Part shown: positions 55,148 through 64,000 of the stretch, in pieces
Position numbering within the stretch: the first letter of the stretch is position 1
Layout: each line of letters starts with the position of its first letter
Assembly: GCA_950295325.1 (NCBI GenBank)
Contig: OX485808.1
Coordinates: forward strand, 29,222,527 to 29,286,526
Length of the DNA: 64,000 nt
Reading direction: 5' to 3'
From: Polytrichum commune
Taxonomy: Eukaryota; Streptophyta; Polytrichopsida; Polytrichales; Polytrichaceae
Translations under genes and position numbers: made by a program
Notes under the pieces: generated by a model
Seen by the model: only the letters and a program-made list of their open reading frames with translations
Databases searched by the model: none
Told to the model about the DNA's origin: nothing

Positions 55148-56644
55148 GATATTGTACTCACCGGAAGACAAAATAACAATAATCACACGCCACCACAAGA
55201 GGACGACATACAATGGAAAAACTTCACTACAACCCTAAACCTAGAATATATTCCAACAAACACTAACTTTTCAAGACAAGGAGGTTATAATTACACGTCA
55301 ACCAGCCTTATAGACGGTTTCTATATCAACTCACCAGATAACAATAGATTCGCCTCTACAACTAATACAAACATAAACCTAAACTCAGACCACTATCCAG
55401 TCACCTTACACATACCTCAAAACCTACTTATAGCTAGACCACCTCCCCCCGCAAATACTACACCAACTAGAATACTAAATCCAATCCCGTCGGAGAACTT
55501 AGAGAAATTTAATATCGAATTTTTTGAAGCAAATACCACGCAAGTAAACGAATTAACCATCCTACTAGAAAACCATAACAACCTCACCCCGGACCAATGG
55601 CAGGAAGCTTGTACAATATTAGACGACATTGTAGAAAAAATCTCAGTAACCATTGAAAAAACCTGCAAAGCAACACCAATACCAACCCTTACAAACAGAA
55701 CAGCTCAGCAAGGTGGTTTCTTACCACGGAAACTATCCAAAGAATGGAAACGACACCTCGACACATACCATCTTATTAGAAAAACGATATACATCGCAAG
55801 AAACAACCCACACTGGCAAACTCATCCCATTTTAAATGAAATCCGTAACCACCGACATGTGCAAATTCCACATCCACCTACAACAAGCACTCCCCCAAAT
55901 GAATGGATTGACACCATAGCCGCTATCGCAAAAACCTCCAATAAAGAAGCCAGGAAAATCACCACAAAATACACCAAACACTGTATTCTTAAAGCCGTAT
56001 CAAATTACCGCCAAATGTATGAAAAATGTCCCAAAAAAATAAATAGGAAAGTCTTTAAGCACTCCGAAACCTCACCCCTCGACTCCATCACGGATAGACA
56101 AAATAACATATTAACCAATCTTGAAGATATTGCAAAAGAAATTCACATTCAACAATCCATCAGTAATCGTCCAACAGTACCCACATGCTACTATCATAAC
56201 ATTCACCCACCACACTGCACATGTGGCGTTAGGCAATATCCATGGCATGACTTAGAAGGATTCACGATTGAACAGCGGGGAGAACCCCATACCCCCCTGC
56301 ACACATACTTTGATCAAGAAACATACGACTTCTGCCTCAAAAACCTAGGAAATAATAAAGCCCCAGGACCAGACAAAATTCCTAATTCAATCCTAAAGAA
56401 TATGCCTCCACATTTTCACAAGCTACTCTTTCTATTCTTTAAACACTGCTACCAACAAAAACAAATCCCTGCATCCTGGAAAACTAGTCTAACGGTTTTA
56501 CTATACAAAAAAGGTGATCCATCACTACTTACTAACCATAGACCCATTGTACTAGCTAACACCATATACAAACTATACACAAGCACATTAACATCTATTC
56601 TCTCAGCTTATGGTGAAAGATACCAAATACTGCATGATAGCTAA
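55148..56644 (+). pseudogene. LINE polyprotein part 2: end of EEP domain and start of reverse transcriptase
   Basis: In the shifted frame (about 55148 on) the EEP domain finishes with its two last signatures, SLIDGFYIN and NSDHYPVTL, so the nuclease is complete apart from the frameshift. After a linker with cysteines (HCTCGVRQ) the RT fingers appear: NNKAPGPDKIPNSIL (about 56350) and YKKGDPSLLTNHRPIVLAN (about 56500). A TAA at 56642-56644 interrupts the frame between HDS and EGFRAERG. It is one substitution from a sense codon, and the same frame continues at once. Confidence 0.85.
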
Positions 56645-59600
56645 GAAGGATTCAGAGCAGAAAGAGGAACATCCAGACAACTTCAACTCCTCATTGCAGC
56701 ATTAGAAGACGCAAGATTTACGAACCAAGATATATATATGCTTTACATTGATTTCAAAAACGCTTTTGATTTTATTGATCATGCAAGACTCTTAGCCATA
56801 ATGAAAGACCTTGGATACCCAATGGATGTAATAAACCTCATCGGTAATATATACTCACAATCCACTACTATATATCTTGGAGAATACTTCGGCAAAACCC
56901 TACCCATCCCCATTCAAAGAGGTACAATACAAAGAGACACTCTCAGCCCTTACTTATTCTTAATATTCTTAGAACCCCTCCTTACATGGTTACAACAAGG
57001 TGACAATGGATATACCTTTGGAACTTCCAAAATTAAAATCACATCTGCAGCATATGCCGATGATCTAGCAGCGATTGCCAATAAATTAAAATCATTACAA
57101 ATACAACTAAACAAATTAGATAAATTCTGCGAATGGGCGGGAATGGACCTTGGAATACCCAAGTGTGCAGAGACTGGATGCCCTAATAAATCTAAAATGA
57201 ACCCCATAACATTCAAAGCCATGATTCAATCCACTAATATAAACTACAGAAACCAACCATTACCAGTCTTAGATCAACACGAACCATACACCTACTTGGG
57301 AATCAATCTCGCACCATCTCTTAAATGGAAAGCACAAATTAATACCACTACAGCTAAAGTTATTAAACAATGCCAAGCCCTTGTCGCATGCCCAGCCAAC
57401 ATGAAACAAAAAATCAACATGGCAGATACAGTCATACGTGCCGGTATTGCATACAGCTTTTACGCAGTACCATACTCTATTCCGGCTATCAAAAAACTAG
57501 ATAAGAAGATTATAGCACTTCATAAAACAATATGCGGATTACCAAAAATCACATCTAATATCGCTACACAACTCCCACACAATCTATTCGGAATCAAAGC
57601 ATTCTCTCTACATAATGCCTACTTGCGGTGTATCGGAGAACAACTACAAAATGCCCTCAATGACAAAGGTAGACTTGGCAAAATTTATCATGGCCTAACA
57701 CAATTTATACTTGCAAAATTTGGAGGTTCCAAAGAAATAACCCGCATTAAATACCATCATTGTGTTAGATCACCTATCACTAGAACGTTATTCCTACTTA
57801 AACATGAAGCAGGAGTTCACCTAAAAAGTACAATAAATTGTTTCTTATTAAACCCATCCACACTTGAAACTGCATGGTTGAAAGAAGCTCAAAACCTACA
57901 AGGCCTAAACCCCAACACTTCACTTAAATTATTACAAAAACTTCTATCGTACAATATAATAAAATTAGAACAAATAATCATGCCCAATGGCATAACCTTA
58001 ATGAACCCAGACGACTTTAAAATATACCACTCCAATCCTACAAAACTCATCAAAAGTGCATTAAACATCGCGAATCAACTATTTTGCCATCCTTCCTGCC
58101 ACCAAGAATACTACCTACCATGCCCACATCATTACTCCCCACGAACCTTAAAGAATGATTACACAATAATAAATCATACCATCCTCCCTCAACACCCAAC
58201 CCCCCCTATACACCCCCCTATACACCCCCCAATCCCCCATCTACCCCCTCCTCCCAACAATATGCTTAACAACCCCCGTCAATTTCCTATACACACAATA
58301 CTAGATCACAAACAAAAACAACTCATAGATTCTAACAGGATTAAAAGAAATGACACATCATACCTTTGCCAATGGACTACAACAAATAATTCCAAATACA
58401 ACAAATGGCGCACCCAAAGAGAGTTATTTCCCTACTGTGATGCCTATACTAGTTGCCACAACACCGAACTACTTACCCAATATTATACGAAAAAGCAACA
58501 CAAATACTTCACAAATATCGTCAATGCATACTTCTCCACGGAACAACTAAGAGATACCAGATACGTTACCCCTGCTACAATAATCCCATTGGCACAAATC
58601 TCCATTAATGAATGCAACCCAGAGAGTGACATCGAAACAAATACTAACACTATCCAAATACAATTTGACGTCGCCCACATATATGAAGACAACGGCCGGC
58701 ACCTCATTACCATCCCAAAAACTAGATTATTGTGGCTATGGAAACAATACCATCAAGCTAAAGATACCCCACATAATCTAGAACCACCTACCCAATCATT
58801 TGAAACTGAAATCGTGTGGCTATACCAGAGGTATAAATACCGCATTCCAAAAAATGACCCACTTAAACGCGCCCAATATACTATACCAACTCCACTACTA
58901 GATTTCCTAATAATGACATTTAATATCAACCATTCATACTTCTCATCCCCAGTTACCTGTCCCACACAATTCACCCAATTCCACTCACCATTCTCTAGGG
59001 ATAGAATATTTGGATCCCTAGGGAAAGCATTTGACCAAAAATGGAAGGGAATTGGCTACGCCCACCCCCATAACGCAACAGACGTACAACAAGCCATCCA
59101 TTGGGCCCGCATTGCGGCCAAAAACGACCCAAATACAATCACTATACTTATCTCAAAAGATATGGATTTGTACCATAACTTTAACCCATACACTGGGCCA
59201 TTCTTGGATACATACATCATTGCCCACTTTGCAGCAGACACCATTACATACGAAGAACCCACAATTCCCCCCGAACTCAATACCACGAGAAAAGAATTAT
59301 CAACACTACGAATATTCTGTATCCACCACCAAAACAATCACATCGGTACCTACGAACAAATGAATCAACTAGTCAACATAGCAAATAACCTCCAAATATT
59401 ACAAATTCACACACAAATTGCACCTCCCACCCCCTTAAATACCGCCGTTAACCCTAGCAAAAAATGGGCTAAATCCAACTATCCAAACACCCCCAATAAC
59501 AATAACATACTTATTCCACAACTCCCTAATTACCAAACCAACTTACCATTAAAATTCCATCCACAATTCAGCTACTATACAGACGGTTCTTTTATGAAAC

Positions 59601-61033
59601 CCAAAGAAATTAACCCTGGAGTATGGAGAAGAGAAAGGGCTGGCTATGGAATCTATAGCCCAAAGGGCCTCAACATCTCCAAAAGACTACATGGACTCCA
59701 AAACATATTACGAGCAGAAATGATAGCCATACATGATACACTAACAATCATTAATACACTATATCCAAATGAACCCGCCTACATATTTACCGACAGTCTC
59801 AATGTATTATACCTACTCAACACACAAATTAAACACCCCACACTTCACAATAGCCACCCTGATCAAATCACCCTTGCCACCATGGTACAACTACTTCAAA
59901 ACCGTACACAACCAACCACACTATACAAAGTCAGAGCACACGTCAACATTAACGGCAACGAACAAGCAGACAAATTGGCAAAAGAAGGGCTAGAACTAGA
60001 TCACAGAATTGCTATTCACCCATTTGAACATGCCCATGCCACCCCATACTACTACCAAAAGGACGTTTGGGCCTCAATGATGGACGTTCCTGATAAAGGC
60101 CCTGTTAGATTCCTAGAAAAACAAATTAGTAAATACGACAGGGAAAACAACTTGGAAAACATGGCCACACAAACCCCCAACACTTACAAATGGACAGGAA
60201 ATGCAGATATAGACAAAGAACTTTCTAATGAATCCTGGGAAAACCCGGAAATCACGGATAAACAAAAATCATGCCTCATCAAATTCCGAACAGGAACCTA
60301 CATGGGCAATGCTCGAAAACAATTGTTCTTCGGTAGACAATCATATCCCTCTATCACATGCCCCATTTGTAACTCATACGAACCGGACACGTGGTTACAT
60401 GTACTACTTACGTGTAAACAACAACATATACATTCACTTCACGTCAAAAGACACAACAAAGCTGTATGGGAAATTAGGAAATTACTGATCTCATCTGAAA
60501 AATCTCGATGTTATATTCTCATGAACGCTGGCACCTTCAATAATACATCCCAGGAAAACACCGTTCCCAATTGGCTACTCCCTTGCACATGCGGTACACA
60601 AAGATGTTATTGTAACTCCAAATTTAGACCTGACATCCTTTGTGTTAGAGGATTACCGTACCAAAATGACCCCCCCACAACCATGGACCCCAACCTCACC
60701 ATACAATTCATCGAATTCACATACTGTAATGATAGATTCTCTCCAGAAACACTCGAAGCAAAAAATAACAAATATAAACCATTAATCGATAGTATTGCTG
60801 CTAGAGGATGGAAAGTTGACCCCCTTATTATAATCACCGCAGGCGCTAGAGCCACTACACACACCCCTTCAATGAAATCACTTGAAAATAAATTTAAAAT
60901 ACCTATGCCTATCATTAAAAATACTTCTAAAAACATCAATACTATCGCTATTAAATATGCCATGTCTATCCTCCTACACAAAAGAAGAATAGAAAACCAC
61001 CAACCCCTACCCCAAACACTAGACCCCCCATAG
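56645..61033 (+). pseudogene. LINE polyprotein part 3: RT palm, RNase H, CCHC, restriction-like endonuclease
   Basis: Continues in the same frame after the TAA. RT palm motifs are YIDFKNAFDFIDH (Asp), RGTIQRDTLSP (the usual QGD is QRD) and AAYADDLAAIA (catalytic YADD), then TYLGINL. A proline-rich linker (about 58195-58255) follows. RNase H has Asp in YYTDGS, Glu in LRAEMIA, Asp in FTDSLNVL and Asp in GNEQADKLA. A CCHC finger follows, CPIC ... WLHVLLTC (about 60360). The C-terminus has CTCGTQRCYC, then RPDIL (about 60627), FIEFTYC (about 60708), NKYKPLIDS (about 60770) and IITAGARA (about 60833). These match the PD ... E/D ... KY ... GARG pattern of R2-type restriction-like endonucleases. The ORF ends at 61033. 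Confidence 0.85.
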
Positions 61034-61321
61034 ACAAAGCCATAAAACTTTGGTAACTAAGCCACTCTACTCCATCCACCAACAAATGCACTAGAGACTT
61101 GGGGACCCAAACCATACTAACAACCCCCCCCTAAAAACTAACCAGTTGGTTTCTGTTACTAGTAACTGGTGACTATAGTGTCTACTCTCGAAAGGGAGGA
61201 GTAGATCTTTACCTCCATACCTTTGTCCTGTGGGCATCGGATTGGGGGAGGATCGAACAGACACTTCATTCACGTCGGTCTCCTCCGGAGACCGAAGTTT
61301 TTCTTCTTTTTTTCTTCTTCT
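61034..61321 (+). other. LINE 3' part and T/C tail
   Basis: Non-coding. CTCGAAAGGGAGGAGTAGATC and TCTCCTCCGGAGACCGAAG could form hairpins near the end (TCTCCTCCGGAGA is nearly self-complementary). The tail is a TTC-type microsatellite ending at 61321. Such a structured 3' end may be recognised by the element's own reverse transcriptase. Confidence 0.6.
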
Positions 61322-61456
61322 TACAAGTGGGTGAAAAAAGAGAATGTCCGTTTAAGACGTGATTACCTTACAATGTTGGGGGAAGTTGGAAGTGCCCACA
61401 TTGCTTTGAAGTGTAAATTCATGTATGAGTACGTAAAAGAAGTGACCCAACCTTAG
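61322..61456 (+). pseudogene. Possible host exon interrupted at its edge by the LINE
   Basis: Starting at the right-hand target duplication the DNA reads openly from TACAAGTGGGTG (YKWVKKENVRLRRDYL ...) to TAG at 61456, 44 codons. At the left-hand copy the same 13 bases follow ATCTTAG, which could be a splice acceptor. The element may thus have inserted at the start of a last exon. The peptide resembles nothing I know, so this remains a suggestion. Confidence 0.3.
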
Positions 61457-61473
61457 CCATCCCTTGCCACTTA

Positions 61474-61965
61474 GGGCCACTTCACACACGAGACTGAGAG
61501 CTTGTAACCCTTACACTTTGAGCACTCTCATTGGTGGAAAAGGCGGTCCAAGTTCGATTCACATTACGTTTGAAGGACCAACAGAGTAAGTGAATGCAAG
61601 ATGGATGTAAAGTCTACATTGATTCCTACATGGCATCAAATGGGTCACGTTTTATGGTCACTTGGACTACTTTCAAAAACCACATCTCGGAGGTAGGCGT
61701 AACACAAAATTGGGAGACCATCGCATTCCAAACGCTCACAACCGTTGGTTTATTCTATTTTATCATGTGTGAGGACCCGCATGAATAGAAATTCAATGAA
61801 ATAGCATTTGGTTGAGGGCCCGGTACATATGACTTCACACTACACTTGAGGATCCGTGACCGCACTACATGATTTTGGAGGTGTCTTGGGACGGCCTTTA
61901 GACACTTTCTTGTGGGCTCTCACAATTTCACGGTCATGGCTCTTGGCTCATGTGTGAAGTGGCCC
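61474..61965. mobile_element. PIF/Harbinger-type MITE, 492 bp
   Basis: Left end GGGCCACTTCACACACGAG, right end CTCATGTGTGAAGTGGCCC. It is flanked by TTA on both sides (61471-61473, 61966-61968), the standard Harbinger target. It has no transposase. Its right half lies within the inverted duplication and is copied at 48491-48751. Confidence 0.88.
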
Positions 61966-62333
61966 TTAGCAAGTAAGGGTAACCAACTAGTTATTTAGTG
62001 AGTAGAGTAAGGGTAACCAAATAGCTAGTTAGTAAGTAGGCCTACCTAGCTTACCTAGCTGCCTAGCCCACCGAGCCCACCTAGCCACTAGGCCCGACAC
62101 CACCCTAAAGCCGGCCTCCCCGAAAAAAGACATGAGGCCCACGGCCCCACCCCGCCTTGGTGGCAAGCACCACCCCGGCCCCCACCTACCTTGGTGGCAA
62201 GCACCACCCCCACCCCCCTCGCCACCTAGGATCATTGAGGCCCTTGGATGGGCCTTGGTGGATCAACGGTCCGGATGCACTATGCTCGCGAAATCAAGAG
62301 GCTCATTCACAGTGCCTCAGTGACGGGGGTCGG
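61705..62333. repeat. Long inverted duplication, right arm
   Basis: Reverse complement of 48158-48751. This arm has an extra ~33-bp tandem copy of TTGGTGGCAAGCACCACC (about 62156-62210) that is missing on the left. It ends about 170 bp before the PPR start codon, so it may contain promoter sequence of that gene. Confidence 0.85.
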
Positions 62334-62503
62334 CCACGGGTTGAATGGAATTGGAAGAGCGGATGAATTGATTGCATGTCCGAACTTTAGAAGGCTAGTA
62401 GTGCTCTCTGCAAAAATCAAGGTATGTGGATTTATGCATTTATCCGCTTGCTTGGAAGAGCCTGAGGATTATCGGAGGAGAGAGGCGAGGAGCTAATGGA
62501 AAG

Positions 62504-63136
62504 ATGAAGAATTCAGGAGGCAGCAGCAGAAGGCTCCAACTTCAGCTCCAGCTCCTGCAATGCTTTCGTCGTCTTCATTCCTTCCAACCTTCCACCCATG
62601 GCAAACAATGTGGACAACGATCTACTGCAGCAGCAGCATACTTCTTCCACACAGATAACAATAACAATGTGGGTGTGGATCTCAGAAGCTCCCGGGACAT
62701 CCAGAATTCATCTTCAGATGAGCAGCCCAGGCTGAATCAGCAGAGTGTGGATATGGAGGTGGAGAGCTCATGCCGAATTTTGGCCAGAGGACCGTGGGGA
62801 TCCGACAAGGAGATTGCACTCAGAGGATTAGGGTTAGGGTTTCACCATAGCTATGTTCCTTTGGTGTTGAAGAAGCTTGCGAATGTGGACGTTGCACTTC
62901 AGTTCTTCAAGTGGATGGGCGTGGAAACAGGGAGAAGGCACAGCTATCGAGCGTATTATACGCTCATCGCGGCTTTAGGTGATGCCAAAAGGTTCAAGGA
63001 AGCTGAGGAGTTGGCGAGTGAACTCAGGCAGAAAGGAGTAAGGCTATCACCACGAGTCTTCATTCACCTTGCAAGAAGCTATGGAAGTGCGGGGTTGCTG
63101 GAAAAAGCTGTTGAGGCATTGAGTATGGTTATGTAG
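62504..63136 (+). CDS. P-class PPR protein, N-terminal part (before a frameshift)
   Basis: ATG at 62504 is the first in-frame ATG. The first 50 residues are Arg/Ser/Gln-rich with almost no acidic residues (MKNSGGSSRRLQLQLQ ...), consistent with an organelle (mitochondrial or plastid) targeting peptide. After an acidic linker come RGPWGSDKEIALRGLG and the first two PPR units (from about YRAYYTLIAALGDAKRF). The frame ends TAG at 63134-63136 after EALSMVM, in the middle of a PPR unit that continues in the next frame, so one indel separates the two halves. PPR proteins bind organelle RNA and affect its stability, splicing or translation. Confidence 0.75.
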   Translation: MKNSGGSSRRLQLQLQLLQCFRRLHSFQPSTHGKQCGQRSTAAAAYFFHTDNNNNVGVDLRSSRDIQNSSSDEQPRLNQQSVDMEVESSCRILARGPWGSDKEIALRGLGLGFHHSYVPLVLKKLANVDVALQFFKWMGVETGRRHSYRAYYTLIAALGDAKRFKEAEELASELRQKGVRLSPRVFIHLARSYGSAGLLEKAVEALSMVM

Positions 63137-63888
63137 TGACAGCACCGGCGTACAATTCAGTCGTCGATGCGTTTGTTAAAGCGGGTTACTATCAGAAGGC
63201 CCTTGCTGTTTACAAAGTTATGGGACAGTCAAGAATTCAACCTACCACATACACATTCAATATTCTTATGAATGCCTTTAAGAAAGCACAGAAAGTGGAC
63301 TCGGTGTGCAAGTTGTTTGAGGAGGTGCAGAACCAGAACTGCATACCTGATGTCGATACTTATAGTACTCTGATAGATGCACTCTGTAAGTGTGGGGCAG
63401 TAGATGAAGCGGCGAACGTGTTTGCGGACATGAAGACTCGTGGATGCAGGCCTAACATTTTTACCTACAATTCAATGATCGATGGGTTAGGCAAAGCTGG
63501 ACATGTCGACGAAGCGTATGCTCTCTATGACGACATGGCCTCTGAAGGTCTTGTTGCTTCGAGAGTAATCTACAACACTCTGATTTATGGGTTAGGCAGG
63601 TCTGGTCGATCGGATGCTGCGGGAAAGCTGTTCAGAGAGATGAAGGCTAAGGGTGTTCAACCTGACCATGTGACATTCACTTCTCTTGTATATGGTCTCT
63701 GCGTTGCGGGTAGAGCAATTGAGGCTCGGCAGATCTATGAAGAGGCCAGGGCTACAGGCTGCTTGGTCGATGTTAGTATATATAATGTTTTGATCAACGG
63801 TATATGCAAGGCCAAGAAAATTTACGAAGCTTGGGAGGTTTTCGGGGAATTGGAAGGTGAACTTCTCATCCGGTTTTGTAGTTTTTGA
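63120..63888 (+). CDS. P-class PPR protein, main repeat array
   Basis: Continues the array in a second frame: EYGYVVTAPAYNSVVDAFV onward. Seven further 35-residue PPR units follow, giving nine in all; examples are TFNILMNAFKKAQKVD, TYSTLIDALCKCGAVDEA and TYNSMIDGLGKAGHVDEA. Residues 5/35 of successive units read N/D, S/N, N/S, N/D and T/D for the five clearest. By the PPR code this predicts U, A, C, U and G. There is no E or DYW domain. The frame ends at 63888 after FGELEG; GAAG|GTGAAC near 63856 could be a splice donor, so the gene may go on beyond the window. Either the frameshift is an assembly error or the gene is a pseudogene. Confidence 0.75.
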
Positions 63889-64000
63889 CACAAACCTTGG
63901 GTATATGCATGTGAAAAAATGGCCAAGTCAAGCTGCATCAATGGTGCTAAAACTGGCACTTCAATCGCCGAACATATATATTATTATTATAGTTGAATGA
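63889..64000. other. End of window
   Basis: Non-coding, AT-rich, with a short ATT run; either intron or 3' flank of the PPR gene. Confidence 0.4.

Larger units (their letters stand above)
50164..61321 (+). mobile_element. Full-length dual-endonuclease non-LTR retrotransposon (Dualen/RandI-like)
   Basis: An 11,158-bp insertion flanked by the 13-bp direct repeat TACAAGTGGGTGA (50151-50163 and 61322-61334). It has a 3.3-kb leader, one long coding region (53484-61033, about 2,500 codons) with A/C-rich sense strand, a 290-bp 3' part and a T/C-rich tail (TTTTTCTTC... to 61321) instead of poly-A. The protein order is basic N-terminal segment, 2A motif, EEP endonuclease, reverse transcriptase, RNase H, CCHC finger and restriction-like endonuclease. 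EEP plus restriction-like endonuclease is the architecture of Dualen/RandI elements. One frameshift and one stop inactivate this copy. Confidence 0.88.

Noticed and set aside
48491-61965. One 13.5-kb autonomous Harbinger element bounded by GGGCCACTTCACAC ends
   Set aside because: The outer flanks would be TAA and TTA, not identical, while the 492-bp MITE at 61474-61965 has perfect TTA/TTA; the left end is better explained as an inverted copy.

Overview
The window is nuclear DNA from a land plant. It has small phase-0 introns with GT-AG borders, two NLR immune-receptor genes of the protein kinase–NBS–LRR type, a P-class PPR gene, and a dense load of Gypsy, LINE, CACTA, Harbinger-like and pogo-like elements. 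Kinase-NBS-LRR fusions are best known from mosses, so a bryophyte or another seed-free plant is the most likely source. This is an inference from gene architecture; no marker gene fixes the species.

Layout. Positions 1-11600 hold NLR copy 1: a kinase exon, an NBS exon and an LRR exon with 21 near-identical 24-residue repeats. Its 3' flank carries a solo Gypsy LTR (7189-9255) with a nested CACTA MITE. Positions 11600-27460 are gene-poor. They contain MITEs, inverted and direct repeats, a dead pogo/Tigger transposase (about 21760-22660) and a set of 0.8-0.9 kb tandem repeats. Positions 27463-46200 are a second, direct copy of the NLR block. NLR copy 2 has a premature stop in its NBS exon and is split by a nearly pristine 10.8-kb Gypsy retrotransposon (31201-42015) with 5-bp target duplications and LTRs that differ at one base that I could find. 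Positions 46200-48150 hold small repeats. Positions 48158-62333 are bounded by an inverted duplication with arms of about 0.6 kb. Inside lie an unidentified zinc-ribbon ORF and an 11.16-kb non-LTR retrotransposon (50164-61321). Positions 62504-63888 encode a PPR protein whose frame is broken once.

The most unusual object is the non-LTR element. Its polyprotein has, in order, a 2A-type ribosome-skipping motif (CGDIEPNPGP), an apurinic-type (EEP) endonuclease, a reverse transcriptase, an RNase H, a CCHC finger and a C-terminal restriction-like endonuclease (RPD ... E ... KY ... GARA). Two endonucleases in one LINE is the hallmark of the Dualen/RandI group described from green algae. A full-length plant copy with a 2A site, a 13-bp target duplication, a T/C-rich 3' tail and a 3.3-kb leader deserves attention. 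This copy is recently inactivated, by one frameshift and one in-frame stop.

How the parts relate. The two NLRs arose by tandem segmental duplication. They differ in LRR number, promoter details and integrity, so only copy 1 looks able to make a full receptor. Transposons account for most of the remaining sequence and for the loss of copy 2.
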